Source: Gaeumannomyces sp. JS-464 (taxonomy: Eukaryota > Ascomycota > Sordariomycetes > Magnaporthales > Magnaporthaceae). From it: a stretch of 64,000 nucleotides of DNA. Shown in pieces: positions 12,501 to 24,465 of the stretch. Location of the stretch: positions 2,728,001-2,792,000 of the forward strand of contig NGZR01000002.1 of NCBI GenBank assembly GCA_002197995.1, in the 5' to 3' direction. The notes beneath the pieces were generated by a model, which saw only the letters and a list, made by a program, of their open reading frames with translations, was not told the DNA's origin and searched no databases. Within the stretch, counting starts at the first letter, position 1. The number at the start of each line of letters is the position of its first letter. The position numbers and the translations under genes are program-made.

Positions 12501-13877
12501 CGTGCACTGGGCTCTAGTCCTGCTGCGTGCCACGCACCTGTGGGCGGGGTGTGCGCGCTCGTACTAAGTACCAGCAAGCGCACACCGGTCGACAGCCAGG
12601 CCGCCACCCACCTCTCTCTGTCTGTCCTGCTCTCCCTCCTCTCCAATGACCGACGTTGCACAAAATCGCCAGACTCAGTCAGACAAGACGGACGTGTACA
12701 TCGACGACAGACGGCAGGGCGTGACTGAGACAGTCCCCGATCCTGCCCTGATAAGTGCCTATTCTGCAGCCGCCTTTCGGGTCCCGGAACTACCTCCCAA
12801 ACCGTCAAGGCAGATACGCCTCCAGCCTGCCAGCGTTCCCCGAGAATCCGGTCGGTGGAAGCGTGTCTGCAAACCTCCACGTTGGTGATAGAGAATTTTG
12901 GTTCGGTTCCTGGTCGGTATCGTGGCTCTGAAACAAACCCCCCTCGGCAGCGTTTCCCAGGTGCCCGTTTTTCTTTTTGGATTTTTTTCTTCTTTTTTTT
13001 TTCTTCTTGTTTTTCCCTGTCGCCTGTCTTCCGCGCCCCCTTGTGACCTGCTGTACCGCACATCCCGGACACTGGAGCCGGCCAGGGTCCAGGGGCGGCG
13101 AGCAGAATCACGACCACGCACCCTGACTTGCATCCTCGCAAGGGGTGTGTGTCTCCACCGGGGCGGCGGACACCGATTCGACCACCCACGTCTCCCATAA
13201 TTTGCTGGGAACCAGGCTGCCGCGCCCACCACCCAAGCCTTTGCGTGCGACCCACGCCACAGACTCACATACCCTGTCTGGTATTTTACCTTGGCGTGCC
13301 GTGCCTGGCACCCCGTCCCGCCGGATCCAACGACGAGCCGCTGTTCAACCCCCCTTCCCTTCCCCTCCAAATCCTTCCGGCCAGCGACCTACACCCTACC
13401 CTGCCTTCTCCCATGCACCCCGACGCTCGCATCCTTTCTGTGGCATATTACCGCCTGGTCGCCCCTGCCTCTTTCGCATTGCGCCCACGAGCCCGTCGTT
13501 GCTCGACCACCACTTCTCCCGGCGCGCCTTTTGCCAGACTACTTTTCTGTCTGCAGCCGATCCCCCGGAAGATCACATCACAGCAGGTCGTGCTGCGTAC
13601 CCCCCCGGACCACCGTCAGGAGACTTTTGCCGTCTCCCTTGCTGGTCTGGTCCTCGCATCTTGCTCCCGTGCTCGCCCTCGAGCCGCCCGTTCTGCGCAG
13701 CAGGCACCCCCTCGCTTCCGGTCAACTCTGCTGCCGGCGGCGCTGACGTTGGCGAACACGACTACGACACGGACGACGACGGGCACGAACCCAAACAAAC
13801 CGGAAGGGCAGGAAAAGGAGGAAACTCACTGACCGTCCGGGCCTCCGCCTCGCCCTCGCTCCGCCGGGCCTATCCAT

Positions 13878-16800
13878 ATGTTTGGCCGGTACCACGCTAA
13901 GAAGAAGAAGAACGCCTACGGTGTGGAGGGGCGTCTGCAGGAGTCTGGCCTTCTCAGTCAGGAACTAGGGCCCTCTTGGAAAAGGGAGGCCGACCGCCCG
14001 GCCTATAATCAAGGCGCCAACAACAACACCTTCAACAACGACAACTCGTACAACACCGGGGTTTCGTCGTTCCCAGAAAAGAGTAGGTTCGATTGCCTGA
14101 CCCTGTCTGGCGAGTCCATATAGCCGCTTTTCCGTTTTATGCCCTGAGCCGGCGGGTCCCTGCTTGCCGCCCGAAACACCCTTTCCTTCAAACCGATGCA
14201 TTGTTTGGTTCTGGCAAATTCAGCAGGGGGTTCGCCTATCGCTGAGGGACAAAACCCAGCCTCGTCGCCGCTCCTCCCTAGCTCCACCAAATGCCACCGC
14301 CTAGGGCGCAAACGAAACTTGTCAAAAGAAGGGAAATCAAGGAGAAGGCTGACAATAAGCGCGACTGCTTCGCCACAGACAATTCCATCTCGAGCGGAAC
14401 CATCCGGCTGCCTGCGCAGAAGCACCAACGGCAGAGCGGTTCGGTGTCGTCGATCCAATCTCGAGACAGCCTCGGACGATCCAACTCAGTCATGAGCTCA
14501 GAACGCGCCCGCACGCGGAGGGAGCGCACCTTCGTCGGCGCCGAGTGCGCCGTGTGCGAGGAGCCGCTGGAACACACGCTGCGCGGCGAGCGGATTCTGC
14601 AGTTCTCGTGCACCCACGTCTCGCACGAGGCCTGCTTCTACGAGTACATCAAGGAGATCGAGTCGCAGTACTGCCCGAGATGCGATGCGCCGTTGCACCT
14701 GGACACGAGCAGGGGCGGAAACGTGCTAGACATCGGTAAGCCACCGACCGTTACTTGTGTCACGCCATGAATTCCAGCCGTGGCTGGCGCGCCTGAGGGA
14801 TCGTCGCCACCATTGGCACTTGTGGCTTGGAGCTAACCAGATCCCCTCGTCTTCCCTCGCTACAGAAAAAATCACCAACCTTGTAAGATCGGTCACGTCA
14901 TCCGACACCAGGTCGATTGCCACGCCGACGCCATCACACCCTTGGGATGACCAGCAGAGCCAGGTTGGTCGGCCGCAGAGCCGTGGCTCAAATGCCAGGT
15001 CAACCGCCGCCATGAGCCACACCACAGGCATGAGTCACGCCAACGGCCGAGAACGCGATAGCCATATGACGCGCGAGCCCCAAATGGCGCGGAACACGCG
15101 CGATACGGAGCGGTACGCCCCGCGTCACAACCGCAGCGACAGCGAGGCCACTGGTGCCGCCTCTTCCAACGGCTACCCAGAGACCACCCAGAGCGGCCCG
15201 CGCCGAGCACACGACTACGATGTGCAGGCCATGGAGACGTCTCTCGCCAGCCCACGTAGCATGCCCTCGCGCAACCCCATCCCGCTGCCTACCGTTACTA
15301 TCCGCTCCGAGTTCCCAACCATCAGCCGCTCGCGCCAGCAGCAGACTCTTACCTGCCTCATCACCGTCGAGGTGCCAGACAGCAAGTGGCGTCCCGACCC
15401 CGAGGACCTGCAGATGGCCGGCCTGCCACCACTGCCGCCAAACACGGCGCCTCTCTCGGGCGGCATGCCGCACCACAACGGTAGGATGGAGGACCAGTAC
15501 TCCTCGCCGCCGTCACCAAAGGTGGCTCCACCACCGCCGCGATTCTACCCGTACGAATCGCGTGAGGTCCTGGAAGAAATGACGGAGAGCCTCAGGAACA
15601 GGGTGGAGAACTGGCACGGCCTGGACTTTAGCAGATTCGGAAAGCTGCGTCTTTACGGCACCCTGCGTGTCGGCAAGGACAAGATGTCGTGGCAGGAGCT
15701 GGAATGCTTCCTGTTCGCCGAGATGCTCATTTGCGTCAAGGAGAAGAAGCTGCCTCCCGCCCAGCAGTGGGATGAGAACGGCGCACCGCGTCGGACTACG
15801 CGCTGCACGCTCAAGGGCTCCATTCTGATCAAGAAGCACCTGAACGAGGTTGCCGAGACGGGCAACATCGACGAGAACATCCTGACCCTCAGCCTCTCGG
15901 TCGCGGAGCTCCCGCAGTTTCACCTGCGGTTCGAGAACCGGAACCAGTTGAAGCTCTGGCAGCAGGCGCTGCTGGACCTCAACGCGGTCGAGGGTTCGCC
16001 CGTCCGGAGCCCCGAGTACGACCTGTCGGAGACGGACGAGGAGGACTGGCAGCGCAGGCCACGCACGGAGCGTGTGTCGTCTCTCGCTTCGTCGTGGGGC
16101 GGCCCCAAGTCGGTCACCACGGCGCCGACCGAGTACACCACCCAAGGGCGGAGTCCGATGTTCCCCTCCATCCACGTCCCCATTGACGTGGTGGTGGTGG
16201 TGCCTATCTCGTCGTCTATGCAGGGCGTCAAGATCAACCTGGTTCGGGACGCGCTCAAGTTCATGGTGCAGCAGCTCGGCGACCGCGACCGCATGGGACT
16301 GGTCACGTTCGGGTCCCGGCGGCGGCGTGCCCATTGTTGGCATGACCACCAAGGCATGGGCCGGCTGGAGTGGAGTGCTGGCTTCCATCAAGCCCGTTGG
16401 CCAGAAGAGCCACCGGGCAGATGTGGTCGAGGGCGCCAATGTGGCCATGGACCTGCTGATGCAGAGGAAGTACAACAATCCTGTTGCCACCATCATGCTC
16501 ATCAGTGATGCGTCGACAGCAGATGGCGATAGCGTCGACTTTGTCGTTTCGCGAGCTGAGGCTGCCAAGTAAGTTGCTTTTGCTACCTTGTTTTGATGAT
16601 GCATCATCCTGGTTTGTTACTAAACGTGATTTCCTCGACAGGATCTCCATTCACTCTTTCGGACTCGGCATGACCCACAAGCCGGACACCATGATCGAGC
16701 TCTCGTCAAGGACAAAGGCGTCCTACACATACGTCAAGGACTGGATGATGCTGAGGGAATGCCTGGCTGGCTGCCTGGGCGCGGCACAAACCCTCTCGCA

Positions 16801-17980
16801 CCAGAACGTGAAGCTGAAGCTGAGGTTACCCGAAGGGTCCCCGGCCAAGTTCCACAAGATTAGCGGAGCGCTGCAAATCACGAAGCGTGCAGCAGGACGC
16901 GACGCCGAGGCGGCGGCTGGGTGACCTTCGCTTTGGCGATAAGCGGGACATCCTCGTCCAGCTCGTCATCCTCCCGGATACGGGCTCAGAGGAGCAGCTG
17001 CCGCAAGATCCGTGGGAGACGATCGTGTCTGGGCTCGAGGCGCTCGGTGGACCGATGGACTCTGAGGATCAGAGGACGCTCTCGGTGGAGGAGGTGCCGC
17101 TGATCCAGGCGGATCTGAGCTGGGGCGACATCTTGCGTGACGGAACCGTGACGCACATGCCGCGGCCGTCGCTGCTGGCTATCACAATGCTCCCCGCGGC
17201 GTCCAATCCGCGCACTAGGTCGTGGATGAACGCACCGCCGATCCCACCGCACCCGCAAATCGTGCAGCGGCGCATGGAGCTTCTGACCTCGGACATGCTG
17301 ACGCGGGCGCTGACGCTTGTGTCACGTGGTCAGCACGACCGCGCCCACACGCTCCTCAACGAGACGCGGTCCATTCTCAAGGGCCTGGGCAAGGGCGGCC
17401 TCCCGCCGGTCCCTCCCGTGCCGCCCAACAAGTCGCAGCCCTCGACGCCGCACCCGGGTTCGGAGGGTTCGCCTACCATGGGCCCCATGATTCCCGAGCG
17501 CAAGAACAGCACCCCGTCCCCGACGCATTCGACCATGTCGCACTCGACGCTGCGCGAGGGCCGCGAGGGCAGCATTTCCGGACCCTCGGGCTACCAGGCC
17601 GCAACAACCACCACTCCATGATGTCGCGCAGCCGGTCGACCGACGCCTTGTCGGCCGCCGCGGGCATGGCCCCGCCCTCAGCCACCCCGCCCATGATGGT
17701 GGGCGGCCCCAACGGCATCGACGCGGCCGCCGTCGCGGCGCTGGATGCGAGCTCGAGTCCAGCCTTGAGTGGATCGGCACCGGCCGTGTTTGGCCGCGAC
17801 AGCCGCAAGGCCGTCCTCCAGGCCATCGGCGTCATCAGCTCGCAGCGCGCCTTCACGTTCAGGACGCCCATCGAGGCGCTCTGGGCCGGCCGCGTCAACG
17901 GCGTCCGCAGGCTCACGGAGCGGTCGCGCGAGTGGCGCGAGGATGGCGGCGGTGAGGGCGGCATCATGGAGGAGTCCTGA
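13878..17980 (+). CDS. RING-H2 / PH-like / VWA domain protein (Ste5/Far1-type scaffold candidate)
   Basis: A large multi-domain protein of about 1,100 residues. A short first exon from ATG 13878 probably ends at a GT near 14083; the next begins around 14291 and ends at 14735. The intron 14736-14865 has a GCTAACC branch point, and a later one is 16569-16641. The order is: a RING-H2 finger (about 14545-14700; CAVCEEPLEH, CTHVSHEACF, YCPRCDAPL); a Ser/Pro-rich linker; a PH-like segment (about 15630-15995; GKLRLYGTLRVGKDKMSW to NQLKLWQQALLDLN); a VWA domain (about 16160-16780); and a low-complexity tail. The VWA metal site reads PISSSM, with Pro in place of the usual first Asp of DxSxS. Single-base frame changes occur near 16317, 16910 and 17600 with homologous-looking protein continuing on both sides. 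RING-PH-VWA is the architecture of yeast Ste5/Far1 pheromone scaffolds; assigning that role here is inference. The 5' exon is less certain. Confidence 0.82.
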
Positions 17981-20000
17981 ACGATGCATGTTCTCCACCG
18001 GCCAGCACTGGGCTTGATGGTCCACCTCGAAGCCTCGCGTTTGGGTTGGGAGCGACTTGTTTTACACACATGTTTCCGGTATCATGCCGATATGAATGGT
18101 TGCGGTTTGTTGCATTTTTGGTCGGCTGCTTCTTTTTTTGCTTCTATAACCTTGGTTGGACATAAGCTCTTTTAACACACCCATTTTGTTGTTTCTTTTT
18201 TTGTACTCTCTGGATACCACTTGGCTTCCTTCTTCATGCACACACTGCATCTGTACCGGGCCATTCACGGTCCAGTATTCCCCGTTATCATCCCTGCATA
18301 GCTTTGCCTGCCTGCCTCGAAGACCAAGCCGCGAGGTTTCACGCATACCCCTTTTTGGAATTTTTGGTGTTTTATGTTTTGCATCCCTATATCCCCATCC
18401 GTTGTTTCCTTCGGCCTCGGCCAGTCCGTCTGTTTTGGTTGGTCGGGTCCTGGTATATATTAGTCGGTGCGGTTATGGTTGTGCTTTTTGTCTTGTTTTC
18501 TCTTTTGAGATGGCAACATAAAAAAAAAAAAAAAGTCGCAGCGCCGTTGGGAGGGACTTGTCTTTGTCCAGCAAACGAAGGCGGATCTGTCTTTATTTTG
18601 AAAGTGTACATTTCACGACACGAGCCCTATGAGTTCGCGTGTTCATGCAAGGAGGAGAAGAAGATGTTTTTGTACATTAACGGAAAGAGGAGGGAATTTA
18701 GGGTGGATTGGATGTATTTGAGAGTAGTTGTGGATTTCATGACCAAGAAAGATGATTCCTTGTTCAAGCCAACGGGTTGGATACTTTTGCATACTTGACG
18801 TGACGTGCATGTCTCTGCCTCTGCCTCCTCCTCTTCGGTATCTAGGTCTGTGGATCGTTGAATGCTCGACGCAACAAGGCCAGACGGCGGGGACCGTAAG
18901 CCTAGCCTTGGCCATCGCCGAAAGGAATGCATTATCTTTATTTTACAGATGATCGCTAGCCAATGACAACGCCGCAGCCCAGAGGATCTATCGGGCATGT
19001 CCGGACGGATGCGCTAGCGCGGGATGGGAGTGGGATGGGTTGTGGGTCAGTTCTGCGTTACTCGGTCAGACCAAGACTTTCCTCTTGCTTGCAGCCAACC
19101 AACCCTCCGTGGATTAGGCACCGTGGCTTCACGGCTGGCCTGTCATAAAGTCGGGTTGGTCATCTCGTCGAAGAGAAAGCACAAAGATCCAAGAGAGCTG
19201 CGCGTGCAGTAGTGGCCTTAGAGATTCGTGAGAAGACACGGCTGCCCTCTCCAAGGGGCTTGGGGCGATCGCCAGACCGGCTGATTTGACCTGGGCTGTG
19301 GGGGCTGAAAAACATTCATCTTTCGATCCTCCTTGGCTCGCCCGGAACTCCTCTCCCGCTTGCAAAAATCCTGAAGGGCTTCGCAGCGGGCTGTGTAGCG
19401 TACCGCATATGTACGCTGCGCTATGTCGGCAACGGCGGCTCCTGACGCAGGTCTCGGGCTCTGGTCTGCCGGCGCCCGTCTGGTTGGCCTTAGAACGGCT
19501 GGCCCGAGGCTTGGTTGTATTCGGACCAATGAACCCCACCACCTCCTCATCCTCACCGAGAGCCTGATTTGCTGATCCTTCCCGTATTACCTGTCGCCAT
19601 CCGTTTTTCTCTTTCTCCTTGGCCAGGCTCCTCTTTTTTTTTTCTTGGATTGCATATGCAGGGTTTTCTTTCTAGAATAAAAAGATGGCCGTGCCTCCAC
19701 CGCGGACGGCTGGCGTTCATAGTTTATCTCTACAACCTGTACATTTTTCTTTTTTCTTTTTTTGTATCCACCGATCCCGTGTGAAGTAGGTAGGGTGTGT
19801 GGGCTTGCCGAAAAGTTTCTCTGCGCCGGGAATAGCAGGTCTCAGTACCTGTTTTTAGCTTCACCTGATACCGGACGAGGCTTGCACCGAAGTCGCACGA
19901 GGACGGGGCGTTTGGGTGCATGAGCCGCACGAGAAATCCCCTGCTCTTATCTTGACACAATTCAAGGCTGCAAAGGTCAGATAATACCAGGGAGGGAAAG
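17981..20000. other. intergenic: 3' region of the RING-PH-VWA gene and promoter of the transporter
   Basis: No gene seen. The first 900 bases are T-rich with a 14-base A run near 18521-18534 and probably include a long 3' UTR. The last 60 bases contain GATA motifs described separately. Confidence 0.5.
19976..19984 (+). promoter_or_regulatory. near-consensus iron-responsive GATA site
   Basis: GTCAGATAA matches eight of nine positions of ATCWGATAA, the site described for fungal SreA/Urbs1-type iron repressors. It lies 16 bases before the start codon of a siderophore transporter. A second GATA core (TTATCT) is at 19947-19952. The link to iron control is inference from the neighbouring gene. Confidence 0.4.
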
Positions 20001-22109
20001 ATGGCACAAACGGGCGCGGAGGGTCCCTCCGCGGAGGACGACAAGGGCGCAGTCGGGGCCGCCGCGGAGGATCAGCAGAAGCCGAGTGGTGCCGGCTTCG
20101 AGCGGTCTGCGGACTCGCTGCAGAACGAGGCCCAAGATGGCGTCAGGGCCATCGAGGCCGTGGCCATGACCTGGTCCAAATGGGGCCTCATCGTTGCGTA
20201 TATCGGGTATGCTTGCGCCTTTCCACATTGCCCCTGAACCTCCATCTCATCCAACGCAGCAATCCCCCGTTGACGCCATGAAAACACGTGCCTCCCGACA
20301 GCATCTTCCTCATGGCCTTCGCCACCTCTCTCGAGGGGCAGGTGTCGTACTCCATGTCCGTCTTCGCGACGAGTTCCTTCAACTCGCACGCGCTCGTGTC
20401 GACGGTGCTGGTCGTCCAGAGCGTCGTCATGGCCGTTATCAAGCCCATCATGGCCAAGGTCGGCGACGTCTTTGGCCGGCTCGAGGCCTTCGGCATCTCG
20501 GTCCTGCTGTACGTGCTCGGCTACGTCCAGCAGGCGACGTCGCGGGGCGTCGACTCGTTCGCCTCGGCCCAGATCTTCTACTCGGCCGGCTTCACGGGCA
20601 CGCAGATCCTGCAGCAGATCTTCATCGCAGACACGAGCGACCTGCTCTGGCGCGCCCTCTTCTCGTCCCTGCCCGACGTCCCCTTCCTCGTCACCGTCTG
20701 GGTCGGCCCCGAGATCGTCAACAGCCTGCTGGCGACGGCGTCGTGGCGCTGGGGGTACGCCGTCTGGGCCATCGTGCTGCCCGTGGCGTTTGCGCCCTTC
20801 GCCGTCAGCCTGTTCCTCAACCAGCGCCGGGCGAGGCGCTTGGGGCTGATCGAGGAGAAGAAGCGCGGCAGCGGCGAAGGAGTGGCTAGGAGCAGCTTGG
20901 GCGCCGCGGCGCTGGGGCTCGCGCAGGAGCTGGACGTGGTCGGCATCCTGCTCCTCAGCGCCGCCTTTGCGCTGATACTCATCCCGCTCACCATCGCCAC
21001 CAAGCAGGAGGGCGGCTACGGCAACCGAGCATCGTCGCGATGCTGGTCGTCGGCGTCGTCTGCTTCGTCGCCTTCCCGTTCTGGGAGGCGAGCAGCAGGC
21101 TGTGCCCGCACCCGCTGATTCCGCTCGCGCTGCTCAAGTCCAAGACGTTTTGCGCTGGTTGCTTGGTTGGTTTCTTTTACTTCAGTGAGTTTTTTTTTTC
21201 CCGCCAACTTTCCCAGCCTGTGATATGGGGAGCTGGCAACCCTCGGATTTTACTGACAACGAGAACAGTGGTTTTCTACATGTCCCACCAGCCATATTTC
21301 TACTCCTATCTACTAGTCGTCCAGGGCATCGATATCCCGCGGCAGGGCGCATCTCCCAGACCTTCAGCTTCACCTCGACCGTGACCTCGATCCTCGTCTC
21401 CATCTCAATCCGGTACACGCGGCACTACAAATACTTCGTCACCGCCGGCGCGCTCATTTACCTAACTGGCGTCGGCCTCATGATCCGCTACCGCAGCATC
21501 GACACCACGGTCGGGCAGCTGGTCGGCACGCAGATCTGCGTTGGCGTCGGCGGCGGCATGCTCAACGTGCCCGCGCAGCTGGGCGTCCAGGCCGCGTCGT
21601 CGCACCAGTCCGTCGCCGCCGCCACGGCCGTGTTCCTGACCCTGGTCGAGATCGGCGGCGCCGTGGGCGCCGCCATCTCGGGCGCCGTCTGGTCCCGCGT
21701 CGTGCCGGTCGTGCTCGAGGACCTGCTCCCCGAGGCCAGCAGGGCCAACGCGACCGCAATCTACTCGAGCCACGTCACGGCCATGGCGCTGGAGTGGGGG
21801 AGCCCCGAGCGGGTGGCGGTGCAGCAGGCGTACCAGCAGGGCATGACGCGCCTGCTGACCGTGGCCGTGTGCGTGTGCGTGCCCATTGTGCTGCTGTCGC
21901 TGCTCATGCGGAACATCAGGCTGGACGAGGCCGAGCAGCATGTCAAGGGCCGCGTCATAGGCGGCCGGGTCGGCAACGATGAGAAGAGGGCTGCGAGCGG
22001 TAGGGCTGGAGAGGCGGTGGTCGGTCGGGGGTCGGGGGTAAACGTGACGCCAGGGCCCGAGTTGGATTCTAAAGCTAGCCCGTCTGACCACCCGGAAAAG
22101 CTGCGTTAA
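20001..22109 (+). CDS. siderophore-iron transporter, major facilitator superfamily (SIT family)
   Basis: An integral membrane transporter expected to import ferric siderophores by proton symport. Exon 1 (20001-20206) encodes a hydrophilic N-terminus ending WSKWGLIVAYIG. Intron 1 is 20207-20301, and intron 2 is 21185-21268 with a TACTGAC branch point. The protein shows about 14 hydrophobic segments. Family marks include FATSSFNSHALVSTV, AKVGDVFGR, the Asp-Thr-Ser loop before LLWRALFSSLPD, GPEIVNSLL, SWRWGYAVWAI and AGRISQTFSF. The total of roughly 620 residues is typical. Two one-base deletions change frame, near 21022 (in GGYGN-PSIVAM) and near 21345 (just before AAGRISQTF), without loss of flanking similarity. 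The C-terminal tail is hydrophilic. The start is the first ATG with a good N-terminus. GATA sites just upstream fit control by iron. Confidence 0.9.
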
Positions 22110-22545
22110 GTGTAAGGAGTGATGGGCCAAAGGTAGGCTTTGGAGGAGTGCTTTTATTTGTTTAATAAAGAGGTGCCTTTCAAGATCGGTGGGAACCCCG
22201 CTCTTTGGGCCGTAAACTCACCAAACCGGAGGCTTTATATAAAATTCGAGTAGTCTCTGGCACGCCCGGGTTTCAGGGAGGGTTTCTTGTCGGGTGAAAA
22301 CAGCCAGGCGTGCCCGCTTTCACCCAAACTCAAACATGTAGGCAGCCATCACCAAGATGGACACATCTTACAGCATTATAGTCACCGGGAGACGTATATC
22401 AAGACACAGGACGCACACAGACTGGAAACATGTATTTTGCCTAGACGCCCCTGAAATCCTTATTCACGATCCCACGGGAGTTTGGGATATCACAGTTAAA
22501 CCCAAAGCGCCTTTATATCCTCGTCATGTCACCTTCCCCCAAGAT
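22110..22545. other. intergenic between convergent transporter and CCT8 genes
   Basis: About 430 bases between two 3' ends. No gene was seen; it contains the presumed 3' UTRs and polyadenylation regions of both genes. Confidence 0.5.
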
Positions 22546-24465
22546 TTAGTCCTCATCCCAGTTCTATGTGTCACAACGACTGTGTGTCAGCGGGTATGCA
22601 GCTTAGGCGTGACGAGGGGCACTCATAGCACTGGCGATGCACTTACCGGGTTAGGTCCTGGCGGCTTCGGGCCGCCGGCTTGTCTTGCGACGATGATCTG
22701 GTCTACAGAAAGAATTGTCCGCGCCGCCTCGGTGGCGAGCTTGATAGCCCATTGCTTCGCTACGAGCAGGTCCAGGATGCCATTCTCCTTGACATCCAGG
22801 GTCCCGGTGTCGTCCTCGTTCTGCTGCTCGTTAGCTCATGCCGGTAACCCTGGGTTTCAAAGACCGAGGAGAAAGAGACTTACCTCGATATCAACCCCCG
22901 TAGTCCACTTCTCCTTCTTGTGCGCGGCCGCGTAGAGCCTGCTGAGCACACTCGGTGGCGTCCAGACCGGCGCTCTCAGCGATTGTCCTGGGGACAACCT
23001 CAAAGGCCTCACCAAACTTCTTGATCGAGTACTGCGATAGACCGGCCGTCTTGTCGCCAAAGGTCTGCAGGCGCTCGACCAGCTGGATCTCGGTGCAGCC
23101 AGCGCCCGGGACGAGGCGGGGATCCTTGGTGATGGCCTTGACGACGTTCACGCCGTCGTCGACAGCGCGCTCGACGTCGTCCAGGTGGTTCTGGGTAGCG
23201 CCGCGCAGGACCAGGGTGGCCGTCCTGGTGGCCTCGTCCTCCTGACGGAACACGGTGACGCGGTCACCGCCGATCTCGACCGTCTCAACCACATCCACAG
23301 AGCCCGTCTCGTCGGGCATGGGGGCGCCGAGGCGGGCAAGCGGGGTGGCGCCAACGACGCGGCAGACACGGCGAAGCTCGAACTTGCTCAGGATCTTGAT
23401 GACCAGGATGCCGTAGCGGTTGAGGTAGTGCATGGCCAGGTCGCCAACGGTGGAACCGGCGATGACGACGCGTAGGCCGACGTCGTGCAGCTCCTTGATG
23501 GCGGCCTCGAGCTGCTCCTCCTCGCCCTTGCTGAAGTCGAGCATCTCCTTGGCGTTCTTGAGCAGCACCGTCCCCTTGGTCTCGGTCTGGCTGATGTCGA
23601 TGGGGCACGTGAAGACGCCGACCTTGGCCTTGCTAGCGTTCTTGACAGATCCATCCGGCTCTTTGGCAAAGACCATGCCCTTGACGACCTTGCTCTGCTC
23701 CAGGCCGCCGCCCATGATCTTGACGACGCGCACGTTGTCGACGTTGAAGTTGGCGGGGTTCTTGGGCAGGACGGCAAGCACGGCCTCAGCGACGAGGTCG
23801 GCCAGGAAGTCCTCGTTGCCGTTCTGTTTGCTGGCGATGACGGTACGCAGGGCTTTGCTGAGCTCCTCCTCGTTGCGCAGGTCCTCGACCTTGTCGACAA
23901 CCAGCTCCTCGAGGGCCTCGAGGGCAAAGGTCTGGGCGCGCTCGTAGCCCGTGACGATGTCGGCCGTCTTGAGACCCATGCGCAGCAGATCCTCGGCCTT
24001 GCGCAGCAGCTCGCCGGCCAGGACGATGACCAGGTTGGTGGCATCGCCCATCTCGGCGTCCTGCTGCTGGCTGGCCATGACAAGGAGCTTGGCGGCCGGG
24101 TGGACAACGTCGAGCTCGCGCAGGATGGTGGCGGCGTCCGAGGTCAGGATCATCTTCTGCAGGTGGTTGATGACGATCTTGTTGCGGCCGTAGGGGCCAG
24201 CGAGGTCTGGACCGTCGTCGAGATGGCCCGACAGGCCTCGATATTACGGATTACGGCGCCATCTTCCGAGTCGTAGCTGGGAGTGGTGGTGAGAGGGTTA
24301 GTGCCTGATAGACGGATAGACCCTGGCCCGGCTCTAAGCGCAAGGTGAAGGTGGGGGTAGCGAGCTCTAGATTTTCCGTTTCTGCCCAGGGCAGCGGCTG
24401 ACTTACTTGTTGTAACCGCCCTTGAACAGGCCCGCGTTGGGGGCGTTTGGGATGTTTAACGACAT
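22546..24465 (-). CDS. CCT8: T-complex protein 1 subunit theta (CCT8)
   Basis: The theta subunit of the cytosolic chaperonin CCT/TRiC, which folds actin, tubulin and other proteins with ATP. Exons on the minus strand are 24407-24465 (start MSLNIPNAPNAGLFKGGYN), 22884-24276, about 22647-22820, and a tiny last exon 22546-22563 encoding NWDED and the stop. Introns are GT-AG. Visible motifs are MILTSDAATILRELDVVHPA, GDATNLVIVLAGELL, VIAGSTVGDLAMHYLNRYG, VPGAGCTEIQLVERLQ and EKWTTGVDIE. The total of about 547 residues is the normal subunit length. Two frame breaks occur. Near 24193-24198 the near-universal ATP-site motif TSLGPYGRNK lacks one base in a G/C run. Near 22948 one extra base sits between GLDATE and VLSRLY. 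Because CCT8 is essential in yeast, these breaks are more likely sequence errors than real mutations. It diverges from the HMG-box gene. Confidence 0.95.

Larger units (their letters stand above)
4114..13877. other. gene-poor stretch upstream of the RING-PH-VWA gene
   Basis: About 9.8 kb in which I find no supportable gene. Open frames are numerous because the DNA is GC-rich, but they overlap on both strands, are low in complexity and contain no recognisable domain. The stretch holds a (CTGT)n and a (GT)n microsatellite, a CCACCA-rich patch near 6863-6895, and several C/T or T-rich tracts (7308-7340, 9048-9095, 12983-13016). The last few hundred bases (about 13,250-13,877) are strongly C/T-rich, as expected for promoter and 5' UTR of the gene starting at 13,878. 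Confidence 0.6.

Noticed and set aside
12341..13255. A 304-codon minus-strand open frame
   Set aside because: It has a Lys run from a T-rich promoter tract and Cys/Val repeats from a CA-rich patch, no recognisable domain, and lies upstream of a well-supported gene; it is a by-product of GC-rich DNA.
13145..13900. A 251-codon plus-strand frame running into the RING-PH-VWA gene
   Set aside because: It is Pro/Arg-rich translation of a C/T-rich leader and ends in a different frame from the real start at 13878; probably 5' UTR.
18304..18798. A 164-codon plus-strand open frame after the RING-PH-VWA gene
   Set aside because: It is hydrophobic and Lys-rich translation of T-rich and A-rich sequence with a 14-base A run; more likely a 3' UTR.
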